The notes: generated by a model from the sequence alone, not told the origin. Counted from the first letter of the stretch, positions 17,353-27,701 are shown. The stretch: 64,000 bases of DNA from Flavobacteriaceae bacterium (GCA_031277535.1 JAITMD010000005.1:62001-126000), one strand, 5' to 3'. Numbers and translations are program-made.

Positions 17353-18264
17353 ATGGGAAAGATTAATTTTAAAAAGTTATTTGAACTATTCAAGTGTTCT
17401 TTATTTGATTTTTTGGATGACAATGCCATGAAATTTAGTGCTGCCTTGTCTTATTACACCATTTTTGCATTACCTCCTTTGTTGATTTTGATTATCGCAG
17501 GAGGAAGTTTCTTTTTTGAAGAAGGAGATATTTCTACGTTCTTCTATCAACAACTAAGTGATTTTGTAGGTCCTAATACAACTGTAGAAGTACAAAAGGC
17601 GATGGGTAATGTACAGTTAAGTCGTTCAGGTATTTTGCCTACAGTTATTGGAGTAGGGATGTTGCTTTTTAGTGCATCCGGAGTGTTTGCAGAGATTCAA
17701 AGCTCCATTAATTACATTTGGGGAATTGTAGCCAAGCCAGATCAAAGTATGAAACGATTGGTAAAGAATAGGCTTCTATCTTTTGCTATGATTGCTTCCG
17801 TTGGTTTTGTTCTTTTAGTCAGCTTAATGATTAACTCAATTGTCGGAATTTTGTACGGCTATTTAAGTACTTTTTTTGCAGAAGAGACTATTTACTTGGT
17901 AGTTGTAGTTAATAATATTGTTGTGTTCTTAGTTATTACTTGTTTGTTTATGCTAATTTTTAAAACACTTCCTAATGGTATTATAGGATGGAAAGAAGCC
18001 TTTGTAGGTTCTGCTTTTACAGCTATTTTATTTATGATAGGAAAGTTTGGTATAGGCATCTATTTAGGAACAACCGCCTCTTCATCTCTTTATGGAGCTG
18101 CAGGTTCAATAATTGTTATGTTTATCTGGGTTTATTATTCTGCTATGATTTTATATTTTGGTGCAGAATTCACTAAAAACTATGCTGCCATGTATGGAAA
18201 GAAAATAGTTCCAGGAGCCTACTCTCTTCAAATTCGAAAGAATGTGATACACCACGAAGACTAA
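17353..18264 (+). CDS. YihY/BrkB family membrane protein
   Basis: The 303-residue protein has about six hydrophobic helices and the family signature NAMKFSAALSYYTIFALPPL near the N-terminus. It also has a conserved SSLYGAAGSIIVMFIWVYYS segment near 240-260. It belongs to the YihY (formerly BrkB, mislabelled RNase BN) family of inner-membrane proteins, with possible transport roles and no settled function. It forms a two-gene operon with the DUF2459 gene. Confidence 0.93.
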   Translation: MGKINFKKLFELFKCSLFDFLDDNAMKFSAALSYYTIFALPPLLILIIAGGSFFFEEGDISTFFYQQLSDFVGPNTTVEVQKAMGNVQLSRSGILPTVIGVGMLLFSASGVFAEIQSSINYIWGIVAKPDQSMKRLVKNRLLSFAMIASVGFVLLVSLMINSIVGILYGYLSTFFAEETIYLVVVVNNIVVFLVITCLFMLIFKTLPNGIIGWKEAFVGSAFTAILFMIGKFGIGIYLGTTASSSLYGAAGSIIVMFIWVYYSAMILYFGAEFTKNYAAMYGKKIVPGAYSLQIRKNVIHHED

Positions 18265-18359
18265 AGATTAAGAAATTATAAAATATGTTTATTTGACCCC
18301 CTCGGTCATTTTTATTTTACTCGAAATAGTAGTATTTTAGCGCAAATTACAAAGGTTAT

Positions 18360-20213
18360 ATGCAAGAACAGAATCAATATACAGAGGATAATATTCGCTC
18401 GTTAGATTGGAAAGAACACATTCGTATGCGTCCGGGTATGTATATCGGGAAATTGGGTGATGGATCTTCCTCAGATGATGGTATTTATATACTGATCAAA
18501 GAGGTGATAGACAATAGTATAGATGAGTTTGTGATGGGGACAGGGAAAACTATTGAGGTTTCTTTGAAAGATAAATTAGTTACTGTACGCGATTTTGGAA
18601 GGGGAATTCCTTTGGGAAAAGTTGTGGATGTAGTATCTAAGATGAATACAGGAGGAAAGTATGATTCCAAAGCATTTAAGAAGTCGGTAGGTCTAAATGG
18701 AGTAGGTACCAAAGCGGTAAATGCACTTTCTACATTTTTTAGAGTTGAATCTGTACGTGATAACCAACAAAAAGCTGCTGAATTCTCAGCAGGTAATTTA
18801 GTAAATGAAGAAGAAGTTGTTGAAACAACGAAGCGCAAGGGAACTAAAGTTTCTTTTATTGCGGATGAGTTGATTTTTAAAAACTATAAGTATAGAAAAG
18901 AATACGTAGAACGTATGCTAAAGAACTATTGTTACCTGAATACAGGATTGACAATTATGTTCAATGGCGAAAAGTTATATTCTGATAATGGGCTAAAAGA
19001 CCTGTTGGAAGAAAATATTGATCGTGAAGATCAGATGTATCCAATTATTCACTTAAGAGGAGAGGACATTGAAATTGCAATTACACATAGTAAAACACAA
19101 TATTCAGAAGAGTATTACTCGTTTGTGAATGGACAAAATACAACACAAGGAGGGACACATTTAGCTGCTTTTAGAGAAGCTATTGTTCGTACCTTAAAAG
19201 AGTTTTACAATAAGAACTTTGAAGCTTCGGATATTCGTAAGTCGGTTGTAGCAGCTATTGCTATAAAAGTGGAAGAACCCGTGTTTGAATCTCAAACAAA
19301 AACAAAACTGGGGTCTACAGAGATGGGACCTAATTCACCAACTGTACGTACGTATATTAACGATTTTGTAAAAACACAGTTGGACAACTTCTTACACAAG
19401 AATCCAGAAGTAGCAGATGTGTTATTGCGCAAAATATTGCAGGCTGAGAGAGAGAGAAAAGAACTGTCAGGTATTCGTAAAATTGCGAAAGAAAGAGCTA
19501 AAAAGGCAAGTTTGCACAATAGAAAATTAAGAGATTGTAGAGTACACCTTACGGATATTAAAAATGACAGATACTTAGATAGTACCTTATTTATAACGGA
19601 GGGAGACTCGGCATCAGGATCAATTACTAAGTCCAGAGATGTGAATACTCAAGCAGTATTTAGTTTAAGAGGTAAGCCTTTGAATTCATATGGGATGAGT
19701 AAGAAAATTGTCTATGAGAATGAAGAGTTCAACCTTTTGCAAGCAGCATTAGATATTGAAGAAGATTTTGAAAACTTGCGTTATAACAATGTAGTGATAG
19801 CAACCGATGCCGATGTGGATGGTATGCATATTCGCTTGTTGTTAATTACGTTTTTCTTACAGTTCTTCCCAGAGTTAATTAAAGATGGGCATTTGTATAT
19901 TTTACAGACACCCTTATTTAGGGTAAGAAATAAGAAAGAAACAATTTACTGTTACAGCGACGAAGAACGCGTGGCTGCAATAGAGAAATTAAAACCAAAG
20001 CCTGAGATTACCCGATTCAAGGGGTTAGGTGAGATTTCTCCAGATGAGTTTAAATACTTTATTGGGGAAGATATTCGCTTAGATCCTGTGATGTTGGATA
20101 AGAGTATGTCTATTGAAAAAATGCTTGAATTCTATATGGGTAAAAATACACCTGATAGACAAGAGTTTATTATAGAAAATCTGAAAGTAGAACTTGACGT
20201 TGTAGAAGATTAA
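18360..20213 (+). CDS. parE: DNA topoisomerase IV subunit B
   Basis: The 617-residue type IIA topoisomerase ATPase subunit has a GHKL domain with VIDNSIDEF (Mg-binding Asn), DFGRGIPLG and [14 protein letters not shown] transducer domain follows, then a TOPRIM domain with [11 protein letters not shown] and [12 protein letters not shown], and a C-terminal RFKGLGE. It hydrolyses ATP to drive strand passage and decatenation together with the subunit encoded 5 bases downstream. The shorter-than-GyrB length and parC adjacency fit ParE. Confidence 0.95.
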   Translation: MQEQNQYTEDNIRSLDWKEHIRMRPGMYIGKLGDGSSSDDGIYILIKEVIDNSIDEFVMGTGKTIEVSLKDKLVTVRDFGRGIPLGKVVDVVSKMNTGGKYDSKAFKKSVGLNGVGTKAVNALSTFFRVESVRDNQQKAAEFSAGNLVNEEEVVETTKRKGTKVSFIADELIFKNYKYRKEYVERMLKNYCYLNTGLTIMFNGEKLYSDNGLKDLLEENIDREDQMYPIIHLRGEDIEIAITHSKTQYSEEYYSFVNGQNTTQGGTHLAAFREAIVRTLKEFYNKNFEASDIRKSVVAAIAIKVEEPVFESQTKTKLGSTEMGPNSPTVRTYINDFVKTQLDNFLHKNPEVADVLLRKILQAERERKELSGIRKIAKERAKKASLHNRKLRDCRVHLTDIKNDRYLDSTLFITEGDSASGSITKSRDVNTQAVFSLRGKPLNSYGMSKKIVYENEEFNLLQAALDIEEDFENLRYNNVVIATDADVDGMHIRLLLITFFLQFFPELIKDGHLYILQTPLFRVRNKKETIYCYSDEERVAAIEKLKPKPEITRFKGLGEISPDEFKYFIGEDIRLDPVMLDKSMSIEKMLEFYMGKNTPDRQEFIIENLKVELDVVED

Positions 20214-20218
20214 ATAGT

Positions 20219-22858
20219 ATGATGCACGAAGATAATTTAGATCCTGAATTAAATAAACAGAACGAAGAATTTATAGAGGACTTTACAGAAGTTCAAGAGG
20301 AGGAAACGGAAACAATTACTAAGATTACAGGGATGTACAAGGACTGGTTTCTTGACTATGCATCTTATGTAATTTTAGAACGTGCTGTTCCTGCTATTGA
20401 AGATGGTTTTAAACCTGTTCAGCGTCGTATTATGCATTCAATGAAAGAATTGGATGATGGTAGATACAACAAAGTTGCTAATATTGTTGGGCATACAATG
20501 CAATATCACCCGCACGGGGATGCGAGTATTGGCGATGCTATTGTACAATTAGGACAGCGCGAGCTATTGATAGATATGCAAGGAAACTGGGGTAACATCT
20601 TGACTGGAGATGGTGCTGCTGCTTCTCGTTATATTGAGGCTCGTTTGAGCAAGTTTGCTTTAGATGTATTGTATTCTCCTAAGATTACTACTTGGCAAGC
20701 TTCTTATGATGGAAGACGTAATGAACCTGTGAATTTACCTGTGAAGTTCCCATTGCTGTTAGCACAAGGAGCAGAAGGTATTGCCGTAGGTTTATCTACA
20801 AAGGTTTTGCCACATAATTTTAATGAGCTGATTGATGCTTCGATTAAAATTCTGAAAGGAAAGCCTTTTACAATATATCCAGATTTTCCAACGTATGGTA
20901 TTGCTGATGTTTCTAATTATAATGATGGATTGCGAGGAGGTCGTGTCAGAGTACGTGCCCGTATTTCTCAATTAGATAAGAACACTTTGGTAATTACTCA
21001 AATCCCTTTTTCTACCAATACTACAACTTTGATTGATAGTATTCTAAAGGCCAATGAAAAAGGAAAGATTAAAATTAAGAAAATAGAAGATAACACAGCG
21101 GCAGAAGTAGAAATACTTGTTCATTTGCCAGCAGGTGTATCACCAGATAAAACAATTGATGCCTTATATGCTTTTACCGCATGTGAAACATCGATTGCTC
21201 CTTTAGGGTGTATTATTGAAAACAATAGACCTTTGTTTATTGGAGTTTCAGCCATGTTGAAAAACTCAACCCATCAAACAGTAGATTTACTTAAACGCGA
21301 ATTGGAAATTGAATTGGATGAGTTAGAAGAGAAATGGCATTTCCTTTCTTTGGAGCGAATCTTTATTGAGAATAGAATCTATCGTGCAATTGAGGAAGAA
21401 GAAACTTGGGAAGGAGTAATTAAAGCGATTGATGAAGGGCTTAAACCTCATATAAAGCATTTAAAACGAGAAGTTACAGAAGAGGATATTATACGCTTAA
21501 CAGAGATTAAGATTAAACGTATTTCACGTTTTGACATTGATAAAGCAAATCAAAATATTGAAGCTTTAGAAGGAGATATTGAGAAAGTTAAATATCATTT
21601 AGCGAATCTTATTCCTTTTGCTATTGACTATTTCTCTCGTTTGAAGGAAAAGTATGGTAAAGGAAGAGAACGTAAAACAGAGTTGAAGAGCTTTGATACC
21701 ATTGAAGCGACAAAGGTTGTTTTGAGAAATACGAAACTTTATGTCAATAGAGAAGAAGGTTTCTTTGGTACTGGACTTAAACGCGATGAGTATGTATGTG
21801 ATTGTTCTGATATAGATGATGTAATTGTTTTCTTAAGAGATGGTTCTATGGTTGTTTCTAAAGTAGATGAGAAAAAATTTGTAGGAAAGGATATCATACA
21901 TATAGCTGTTTTTGATAAGAATGATAAAAGAACTATTTACAACTTAATCTATAGAGATGGTAAATCAGGACCATCTTATATTAAACGTTTTAATGTATCA
22001 GGAATTACACGTGATAAAGTTTATTCTTTGACTCAAGAAAATACAGGATCACAAGTATTATACTTCTCTGCAAATCCGAATGGAGAGGCAGAAGTAGTTA
22101 CAATTTTGTTGAGACAATTGAGCAATGTTAAGAAATTAAAGTTTGATATAGATTTTGCTGAACTATTGATAAAGGGTAGAGTAGCAAAAGGAAATTTAGT
22201 AACAAAATATGCTATAAAAAAAATAGAACTGAAAGAAAAAGGTATTTCTACTTTGCGTCCACGTAAGATTTGGTTTGATGATACAGTTCATCGTTTGAAT
22301 GTAGATGGAAGAGGAGAGCTTTTAGGAGAATTTAAAGCTGATGATCGCTTACTGGTAATTACGCAATCTGGACGTTTGAAAACAATTATACCAGAGTTGA
22401 CAACTCACTTTGAGGAAGATATGATTGTACTTGAAAAGTGGAGACCAACAAAGCCTATTTCTGCAATCTATTACGATGGAGAGAAAGCTCGTTATTACAT
22501 CAAGCGATTTATTGTTGAAAATGAAAATAAAGAAGAAAGCTTTATTACAGAACATGAAAACTCAAAGTTAGAAATTGTTTCTACAGATTTTAGACCAGTA
22601 GTCGAGGTTGTTTTTGCTAAGGTAAAAGGAACACAAAAAGAAGACTTAGTTATTGACTTAGAACAATTCATAGCTGTAAAAGGAATAAAAGCTTTAGGAA
22701 ATCAATTAACAGCAGATAAAATTCGTCAAATAAGTGCTTTGGATTCCTTGCCCTATGAAGAGGAGGAGGAAGAAGAGGAAGAAGTAGCTCCTATTGGTGA
22801 ATTAGGAGAATTACCTGATATTATAATTGACGAGGACGGACAAGGAAGTTTGTTTTAA
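20219..22858 (+). CDS. parC: DNA topoisomerase IV subunit A
   Basis: The 879-residue breakage-reunion subunit has a winged-helix/tower region with QRRIMHSMKELDDGRYNKVA, HTMQYHPHGDASIGDA and the active-site tyrosine in AAASRYIEARLSKFA. A beta-propeller-like C-terminal domain and a long acidic tail (EEEEEEEEV) follow. Two ATGs are adjacent (20219 and 20222). It acts with ParE in chromosome decatenation. It lies directly after parE and 9 bases before a phospholipase gene. Confidence 0.95.
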   Translation: MMHEDNLDPELNKQNEEFIEDFTEVQEEETETITKITGMYKDWFLDYASYVILERAVPAIEDGFKPVQRRIMHSMKELDDGRYNKVANIVGHTMQYHPHGDASIGDAIVQLGQRELLIDMQGNWGNILTGDGAAASRYIEARLSKFALDVLYSPKITTWQASYDGRRNEPVNLPVKFPLLLAQGAEGIAVGLSTKVLPHNFNELIDASIKILKGKPFTIYPDFPTYGIADVSNYNDGLRGGRVRVRARISQLDKNTLVITQIPFSTNTTTLIDSILKANEKGKIKIKKIEDNTAAEVEILVHLPAGVSPDKTIDALYAFTACETSIAPLGCIIENNRPLFIGVSAMLKNSTHQTVDLLKRELEIELDELEEKWHFLSLERIFIENRIYRAIEEEETWEGVIKAIDEGLKPHIKHLKREVTEEDIIRLTEIKIKRISRFDIDKANQNIEALEGDIEKVKYHLANLIPFAIDYFSRLKEKYGKGRERKTELKSFDTIEATKVVLRNTKLYVNREEGFFGTGLKRDEYVCDCSDIDDVIVFLRDGSMVVSKVDEKKFVGKDIIHIAVFDKNDKRTIYNLIYRDGKSGPSYIKRFNVSGITRDKVYSLTQENTGSQVLYFSANPNGEAEVVTILLRQLSNVKKLKFDIDFAELLIKGRVAKGNLVTKYAIKKIELKEKGISTLRPRKIWFDDTVHRLNVDGRGELLGEFKADDRLLVITQSGRLKTIIPELTTHFEEDMIVLEKWRPTKPISAIYYDGEKARYYIKRFIVENENKEESFITEHENSKLEIVSTDFRPVVEVVFAKVKGTQKEDLVIDLEQFIAVKGIKALGNQLTADKIRQISALDSLPYEEEEEEEEEVAPIGELGELPDIIIDEDGQGSLF

Positions 22859-22867
22859 AATAAGGAT

Positions 22868-23788
22868 ATGAGGAAAAGTAATTTTAATTGGATGCTCATT
22901 CTTTTGGGACTTTGTTCTACTTTGGGGTATGGACAAGTTGTTGAAGATGATACTTTGTTTGACGAAGAGCGTCGAACACATAATTTATCCGAACGATGGG
23001 ATTTAACGCCTGAAACAAATAAGCGTACATTTACAATTACTCCTTATAAACCTGTATATATTTTACCTGGTAGATGGTCCAGTGCTCCAAATGATCAGCC
23101 TTTTAGTGGAAGTGAATACGTTGGAGCAGCAGATCCTTTAGATTATCATCCGATGGAGATTAGGTTTCAACTTAGTTTCAAGACAAAGATTACTAAGGGA
23201 ATGTTTTTTGGTAAAGGAGATTTGTGGTTAGCTTTTACACAAACAGCAAACTGGCAGGCTTATAACGCAGATATTTCAAGACCCTTTAGAGAGCTTAATT
23301 ATGAACCTGAAGTGATTTTTAACTATCCTCTTAATTTAAGAATTAATGAATTTAAATTTAGTATGGCTGGTTTTGGATTTAATCATCAATCTAATGGAAA
23401 AAGCTTGCCTACTTCTCGCAGCTGGAATCGTTTTACGATGCATATGGGAATGGAGTATAAGGATTGGACTTTTTTTGTTAAACCATGGATACGATTTCAT
23501 GAAAAAGTAACAGCTGATGATAATCCTTTTATAGAAGAATATGTTGGAAAAGGTGAATTTACAGTGATATATGCCAGAAAAGGACAGGTATTTACTTTAA
23601 TGAATAGAAATAATCTTCGTTTCAATCAACGCTATAAAGGGTTTACTGAATTTACATGGACTTATCCAATTAAGAATAATCTAAAAGGTTTTCTTGTAAT
23701 TAATAATGGTTATGGAGAATCAATGATTGATTACAATTGGAATCAGACAACTATAGGAATAGGTGTTTCACTCTTAGAGTGGCTTTAA
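22868..23788 (+). CDS. pldA: Outer-membrane phospholipase A
   Basis: The 306-residue protein has a signal peptide (MRKSNFNWMLILLGLCSTLGYG). The OMPLA catalytic motifs are NHQSNGKS, with His173 and Ser175 as nucleophile pair, and SRSWNR with Asn187. The remaining sequence is amphipathic beta strands ending in a C-terminal aromatic (LLEWL) typical of outer-membrane barrels. PldA hydrolyses phospholipids that appear in the outer leaflet and needs calcium and dimerisation. It follows parC by 9 bases and is probably cotranscribed. Confidence 0.9.
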   Translation: MRKSNFNWMLILLGLCSTLGYGQVVEDDTLFDEERRTHNLSERWDLTPETNKRTFTITPYKPVYILPGRWSSAPNDQPFSGSEYVGAADPLDYHPMEIRFQLSFKTKITKGMFFGKGDLWLAFTQTANWQAYNADISRPFRELNYEPEVIFNYPLNLRINEFKFSMAGFGFNHQSNGKSLPTSRSWNRFTMHMGMEYKDWTFFVKPWIRFHEKVTADDNPFIEEYVGKGEFTVIYARKGQVFTLMNRNNLRFNQRYKGFTEFTWTYPIKNNLKGFLVINNGYGESMIDYNWNQTTIGIGVSLLEWL

Positions 23789-23791
23789 TAT

Positions 23792-23833
23792 AAAAGAGAG
23801 AGGTAGTTCCAAAAGGACTACCTCTCTCTTTTT
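23792..23833. terminator. Bidirectional terminator between pldA and the AraC gene
   Basis: A long stem of about 18 bp (23792-23810 with 23815-23832), with one bulged base and an AAAA loop, has T runs on the plus strand. It lies between convergent genes. Confidence 0.9.
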
Positions 23834-23898
23834 ACTTTTCTTACTAAAGCAAGTAAAGTTTGGTTGAATTAATATAACTTTATTTTTAAACTATTTTT

Positions 23899-24768
23899 TT
23901 AATTTCGCCTGTACTCATCAGGAGCAACTCCAACATATTTTTTAAAGAATCTCGAAAAATAAGAATTGTCTTTAAAACTTAATTTATAAGCTATCTCACT
24001 GGCAGACATAGTTGTATTGATCAATAATCTTTTACTTTCTAATAATACTCTGTTTCTAATTAAATCTCCTGCAGATTGTCCTTTAACTTTTTGGCAAGTT
24101 GCATTTAAGTAATTAGGAGTAACATTAAGTATTTCGGCATATTCTTTTGGGAAACGCAATTCATTGAAATGTTTTTCTATAAGTGTTTCAAATTGCTTAA
24201 CTAATTTTAAAGGCTGTAAAGATTTATAATTAAAACTGTTGTGAACCTCTATTTGTTTTTTAAATAGAATCAATAACTCTAATAAGTAGACCTTAATTAG
24301 TAATGGGTCTGAATTTTCAAGTAATTGATTCTCATACATTATCTTATCAAAGATACTTTCGATACGAGAATTATGATCTCCTACATTTATTAAGTTGTAC
24401 TCTGATAAATTCTTTATATAAGGAAGTTCGCTTACTAAATCAGTTTTAGAAATAAAACTTAAAACAAAGTTACTTGTAAAGTTTACAATATATCCATCTA
24501 CATTTTCATGTAAATCCCAACTATGACTTTGTTCAGGTGTCATAAAAAACACGTCTCCTTTGCTTATTGTATATTCGTGATTGTCTATTGTATGAGTACC
24601 CGTTCCACTTTTTATAAACATAATCTGATAGAATTTATGCTTATGGTTATTAGTAACCATATTCTTTCTGACAGATAGAATATATCTTAAATCAAATATG
24701 ACAAAATCCTTCTGCGTATTTTTGTCATTTAATAAGTCACAACTTTCAAAGCGTGGAATGTTTTTCAT
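23899..24768 (-). CDS. AraC-family regulator with N-terminal cupin
   Basis: The 289-residue protein has an N-terminal sensor cupin (about 40-110: NHKHKFYQIMFIKSGTGTHT, then GDVFFMTPEQSHSW). A C-terminal double HTH (about 190-287) contains FPKEYAEILNVTPNYLNATC and ASEIAYKLSFKDNSYFSRFF. Regulators of this design usually sense a small ligand and act as activators. It is divergent from the UDP-glucose dehydrogenase gene across 351 bases and could control it; this is inference. Confidence 0.92.
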   Translation of the reverse strand: MKNIPRFESCDLLNDKNTQKDFVIFDLRYILSVRKNMVTNNHKHKFYQIMFIKSGTGTHTIDNHEYTISKGDVFFMTPEQSHSWDLHENVDGYIVNFTSNFVLSFISKTDLVSELPYIKNLSEYNLINVGDHNSRIESIFDKIMYENQLLENSDPLLIKVYLLELLILFKKQIEVHNSFNYKSLQPLKLVKQFETLIEKHFNELRFPKEYAEILNVTPNYLNATCQKVKGQSAGDLIRNRVLLESKRLLINTTMSASEIAYKLSFKDNSYFSRFFKKYVGVAPDEYRRN

Positions 24769-25119
24769 TTGGAGTACTCTTTAATAGTAATTGATGTTAT
24801 TTCTAATCTTATTTATTTGTGAATTAATCTTTATATAAAAATAATGAACCTAAATTAGTTATTAATTTTAATAAAAGCAAAAAATTAGGTTAAATATATA
24901 TGATTAAAATTATTTTTTAAGTCTAATTAACGGATATTAATCTTTGAAAATTATAAGTATTACTACTTAGTCAATATATAGTATAGCTCTTGATAGTCTT
25001 TTATTACGTAATGAAAAGGGTAGAATTAGAAATTTTAATAACAGAAGTACTATATTTGTGTGGCTCCTTTTTAGAATAAGTTTTATTAGCTTATTTAGGA
25101 TTAGGTATTATTAATTATT
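24769..25119. other. Divergent promoter region, AT-rich
   Basis: No gene. A TATATTTG -7 element (25051-25058, plus strand) serves the dehydrogenase gene, leaving a leader of roughly 55 bases. No clear inverted-repeat operator was identified by eye. Confidence 0.5.
25051..25058 (+). promoter_or_regulatory. -7 promoter element of ugd
   Basis: TATATTTG fits TAnnTTTG perfectly. The -33 side is AT-rich without a clean TTTG. Confidence 0.55.
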
Positions 25120-26529
25120 ATGAAAGAAATAAAAAATATTTGTTGTATAGGCGCTGGTTATGTAGGTGGCCCTACAATGGCTGTTATAGCATTAAAAAAT
25201 CCACATATAAAAGTAACTGTTGTTGATATTAATACTGAACGTATTAATGCTTGGAATAGTGATAGTTTAGATGAACTACCTATTTATGAACCTAAGTTGG
25301 CTGAAGTTGTGTCAAAAACAAGAGGAATAAATTTATTTTTTGATACAAATGTTGATAAGGCAATTGATGAAGCTGATGTAATCTTTATTTCCGTAAATAC
25401 TCCAACAAAAATGTATGGAAAAGGGAAAGGGATGGCTGCTGATCTTAAATACATTGAACTATGTGCTCGTCAAATAGCCAAAGTAGCAACATCAAGTAAA
25501 ATTGTAGTTGAGAAATCTACACTACCTGTTAGAACAGCACAAGCTATTAAATCAATATTAGATCATACGGGGAATGAAGGGGTAGAGTTTGAGATTTTAT
25601 CTAATCCTGAATTTTTAGCAGAAGGTACAGCTATTGATGACTTATTAACTCCAAATCGAGTACTTATAGGAGGTGGAGATACAGAAAAAGGACAGTGGGC
25701 TAAAGATGTTTTAGTTAGTATATACAATAGTTGGGTTAGTAGAGATAAGATTTTGACAACTAATTTATGGTCTTCAGAATTGTCAAAGCTAACAGCAAAT
25801 GCATTTTTAGCACAGCGAGTATCTTCAATTAATGCCATTTCTGAGCTATGTGAAGTATCAGGTGCAGATGTTTCAGAGGTAGGTTTAGCTATTGGTGCAG
25901 ATGAGCGTATTGGAAGTAAGTTTTTAAAAGCTTCTGTAGGTTTTGGCGGTTCTTGTTTTCAAAAAGATATTCTCAATTTAGTATATATTGCTAAATCTTA
26001 TGGTTTGGATGAAGTAGCTGATTATTGGGAACAAGTTATAATTTTGAACAATCACCAAAAAAGACGTTTTGCTAACAAAATTGTTTCAACCTTATTCAAT
26101 ACTGTTAGTGGTAAAGAGATAGCTTTCTTGGGATGGGCCTTTAAAAAAGATACAAATGATACACGTGAGTCTGCTGCAATCTATGTCGCAGATGATTTAA
26201 TTGAAGAACAAGCTAATATTCGAGTATTTGATCCTAAAGTAACAGAACAACAAATGTTGGCGGATTTAGATTATTTGAATTCAAGAAATTCTGAAGAGAA
26301 TAGCAAAGCTTTGAAAGCTTATAAAAATCCTTACGAAGCTCTTAGTGGCGTACATGCTATTGCTGTAATGACAGAATGGGATGAATTTACTACGTATGAT
26401 TGGCAAAAAATATACACAGAAATGGCTAAACCAGCATTTGTATTTGATGGTAGAAATGTATTAGATTCTAAATCATTAGAAAAAATAGGGTTTGAAGTAT
26501 ATAGTATTGGAAAAGGAAAAAGTATATAA
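25120..26529 (+). CDS. ugd: UDP-glucose 6-dehydrogenase, eukaryote-like type
   Basis: The 469-residue enzyme oxidises UDP-glucose to UDP-glucuronate with two NAD+. Features are the Rossmann motif [12 protein letters not shown] (8-19), [42 protein letters not shown], the catalytic cysteine Cys279 in [10 protein letters not shown], and a C-terminal domain with [14 protein letters not shown]. Length and many stretches ([27 protein letters not shown]) follow the animal/plant UGDH type rather than the shorter Ugd/TuaD type. It is monocistronic, with its own promoter and terminator, and divergent from an AraC regulator. The product would feed capsule or surface polysaccharide synthesis. Confidence 0.95.
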   Translation: MKEIKNICCIGAGYVGGPTMAVIALKNPHIKVTVVDINTERINAWNSDSLDELPIYEPKLAEVVSKTRGINLFFDTNVDKAIDEADVIFISVNTPTKMYGKGKGMAADLKYIELCARQIAKVATSSKIVVEKSTLPVRTAQAIKSILDHTGNEGVEFEILSNPEFLAEGTAIDDLLTPNRVLIGGGDTEKGQWAKDVLVSIYNSWVSRDKILTTNLWSSELSKLTANAFLAQRVSSINAISELCEVSGADVSEVGLAIGADERIGSKFLKASVGFGGSCFQKDILNLVYIAKSYGLDEVADYWEQVIILNNHQKRRFANKIVSTLFNTVSGKEIAFLGWAFKKDTNDTRESAAIYVADDLIEEQANIRVFDPKVTEQQMLADLDYLNSRNSEENSKALKAYKNPYEALSGVHAIAVMTEWDEFTTYDWQKIYTEMAKPAFVFDGRNVLDSKSLEKIGFEVYSIGKGKSI

Positions 26530-26553
26530 TTCTTCTTTCTAAAAAGAAAAAAT

Positions 26554-26583
26554 AAAAGAGTCTTGATAGGTCAAGACTCTTTT
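26554..26583. terminator. Bidirectional terminator
   Basis: A perfect 13-bp stem (26554-26566 with 26571-26583) with loop TAGG and T/A runs on both sides. It is shared by ugd and the convergent HigA-like gene. Confidence 0.92.
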
Positions 26584-26586
26584 GTT

Positions 26587-26832
26587 TTATTCTTCTTCTT
26601 CAGTATCAGATGTAGAATCATCATCTTTAAAATAATTTGTAAATATTCTTATGCTATCAATAGGATCTGGCATTCCCATAGGAGCATTATCCCTTTCGTA
26701 TTGTTCAATTAAAATGTTTAATACATCAAGTTCATCTGCGGCATCTGTACCAGGTTCTACATTTTGTAATAATTGCAAACGAACCATTGCCATATGATAA
26801 TCTTCTTCTGTTCGAATTGGTTTTAATTTCAT
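26587..26832 (-). CDS. HigA-antitoxin-like protein lacking the HTH
   Basis: The 81-residue protein matches the N-terminal part of HigA-family antitoxins: KPIRTEEDYHMAMVRLQLL, then PGTDAADELDVLNILIEQYE and a PDPIDSIRIF segment. In full-length relatives an XRE-type DNA-binding domain follows; here the protein instead ends in an acidic tail (KDDDSTSDTEEEE). No HigB/RelE-like toxin gene lies on either side. It may be an orphan antitoxin fragment that still folds, or a small regulator of unknown partner. Confidence 0.7.
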   Translation of the reverse strand: MKLKPIRTEEDYHMAMVRLQLLQNVEPGTDAADELDVLNILIEQYERDNAPMGMPDPIDSIRIFTNYFKDDDSTSDTEEEE

Positions 26833-27137
26833 ATATTGATTTTTGTGAGGATATTTTTATATATTCTGATTTTTAATGCTTTATAAAAGTACGTATAAAA
26901 AATGATTTATTAAGCCTCTTATTGATAGATTTATAATAATTAATAAGGTATTTATTTAAAAATAATAAGAATAGAATATTTATTTCATATAAAACGTATT
27001 AAATTTTCCTCATCTATTATTTTGTTGTGAAATAGCAACAATTCTATTCTTTTTTACTTTCTTATATTTCTTAAAGTTAGATTGTTTATTCTCTAAATCA
27101 AGTATCTTTAACATAAATAATAACCCATAGTAGAGAT
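26833..27137. other. Intergenic promoter region, no gene seen
   Basis: AT-rich. It holds a small 6-bp inverted repeat (27022-27027 with 27036-27041) and a TATCTTTA near-match to the -7 element about 30 bases before the next gene. Confidence 0.4.
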
Positions 27138-27701
27138 ATGCTTAATTTTGAGATAGAAAGCAAAGAACCTTTATCAGTAGCTTTTAAAGCGCTTAGTATA
27201 ACTAATTTTAAAGCAGCTTGTCAATATGTTCAACAACTTCCTTATAAACGAAATAAGGACAGAGATAATCTATTAAATGTATTAGAGGAACAAAAGGGGG
27301 TATGTAGTACTAAACATGCTTTATTGCGCAAATTAGCTTTAGAAAATAATCATCCTGAGGTAGAATTGGTTTTAGGAATCTTTAAGATGGATGCAGAGCA
27401 TGCACCAGCTATCAGAGAGACTCTAATTAAAGCCCGTTTGGATTATATTATAGAAGGACATACTTATTTAAAATACAAGGATTGCTTTTACGATTATACA
27501 ACAAGCAGTAGTGATTATACATTCTTTAAAGATAAAGTCATAGAAGAATTAATCTACGAGTATAATCAAATAGGTGACTATAAGATAAACTTACACAGAA
27601 AAGCCATTGAGAAATGGTTAGAACTAAATCCTATGATTCCCTATACACTTGATGAAGTGTGGATTATCAGAGAACAATGTATAGCAGACTTACAGCTATA
27701 G
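27138..27701 (+). CDS. Transglutaminase-like hypothetical protein
   Basis: The 187-residue cytosolic protein is not firmly recognised. It shows a possible Cys-His-Asp triad in the order of transglutaminase-like cysteine hydrolases: KGVCSTKHALLRKLA (Cys56), IIEGHTYLKY (His108) and CFYDYTTSS (Asp119). The helix starting at the cysteine and the beta strand holding the histidine fit that fold, but assignment is by eye. It precedes the SPFH gene by 76 bases on the same strand and may share its transcript. Confidence 0.5.
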   Translation: MLNFEIESKEPLSVAFKALSITNFKAACQYVQQLPYKRNKDRDNLLNVLEEQKGVCSTKHALLRKLALENNHPEVELVLGIFKMDAEHAPAIRETLIKARLDYIIEGHTYLKYKDCFYDYTTSSSDYTFFKDKVIEELIYEYNQIGDYKINLHRKAIEKWLELNPMIPYTLDEVWIIREQCIADLQL

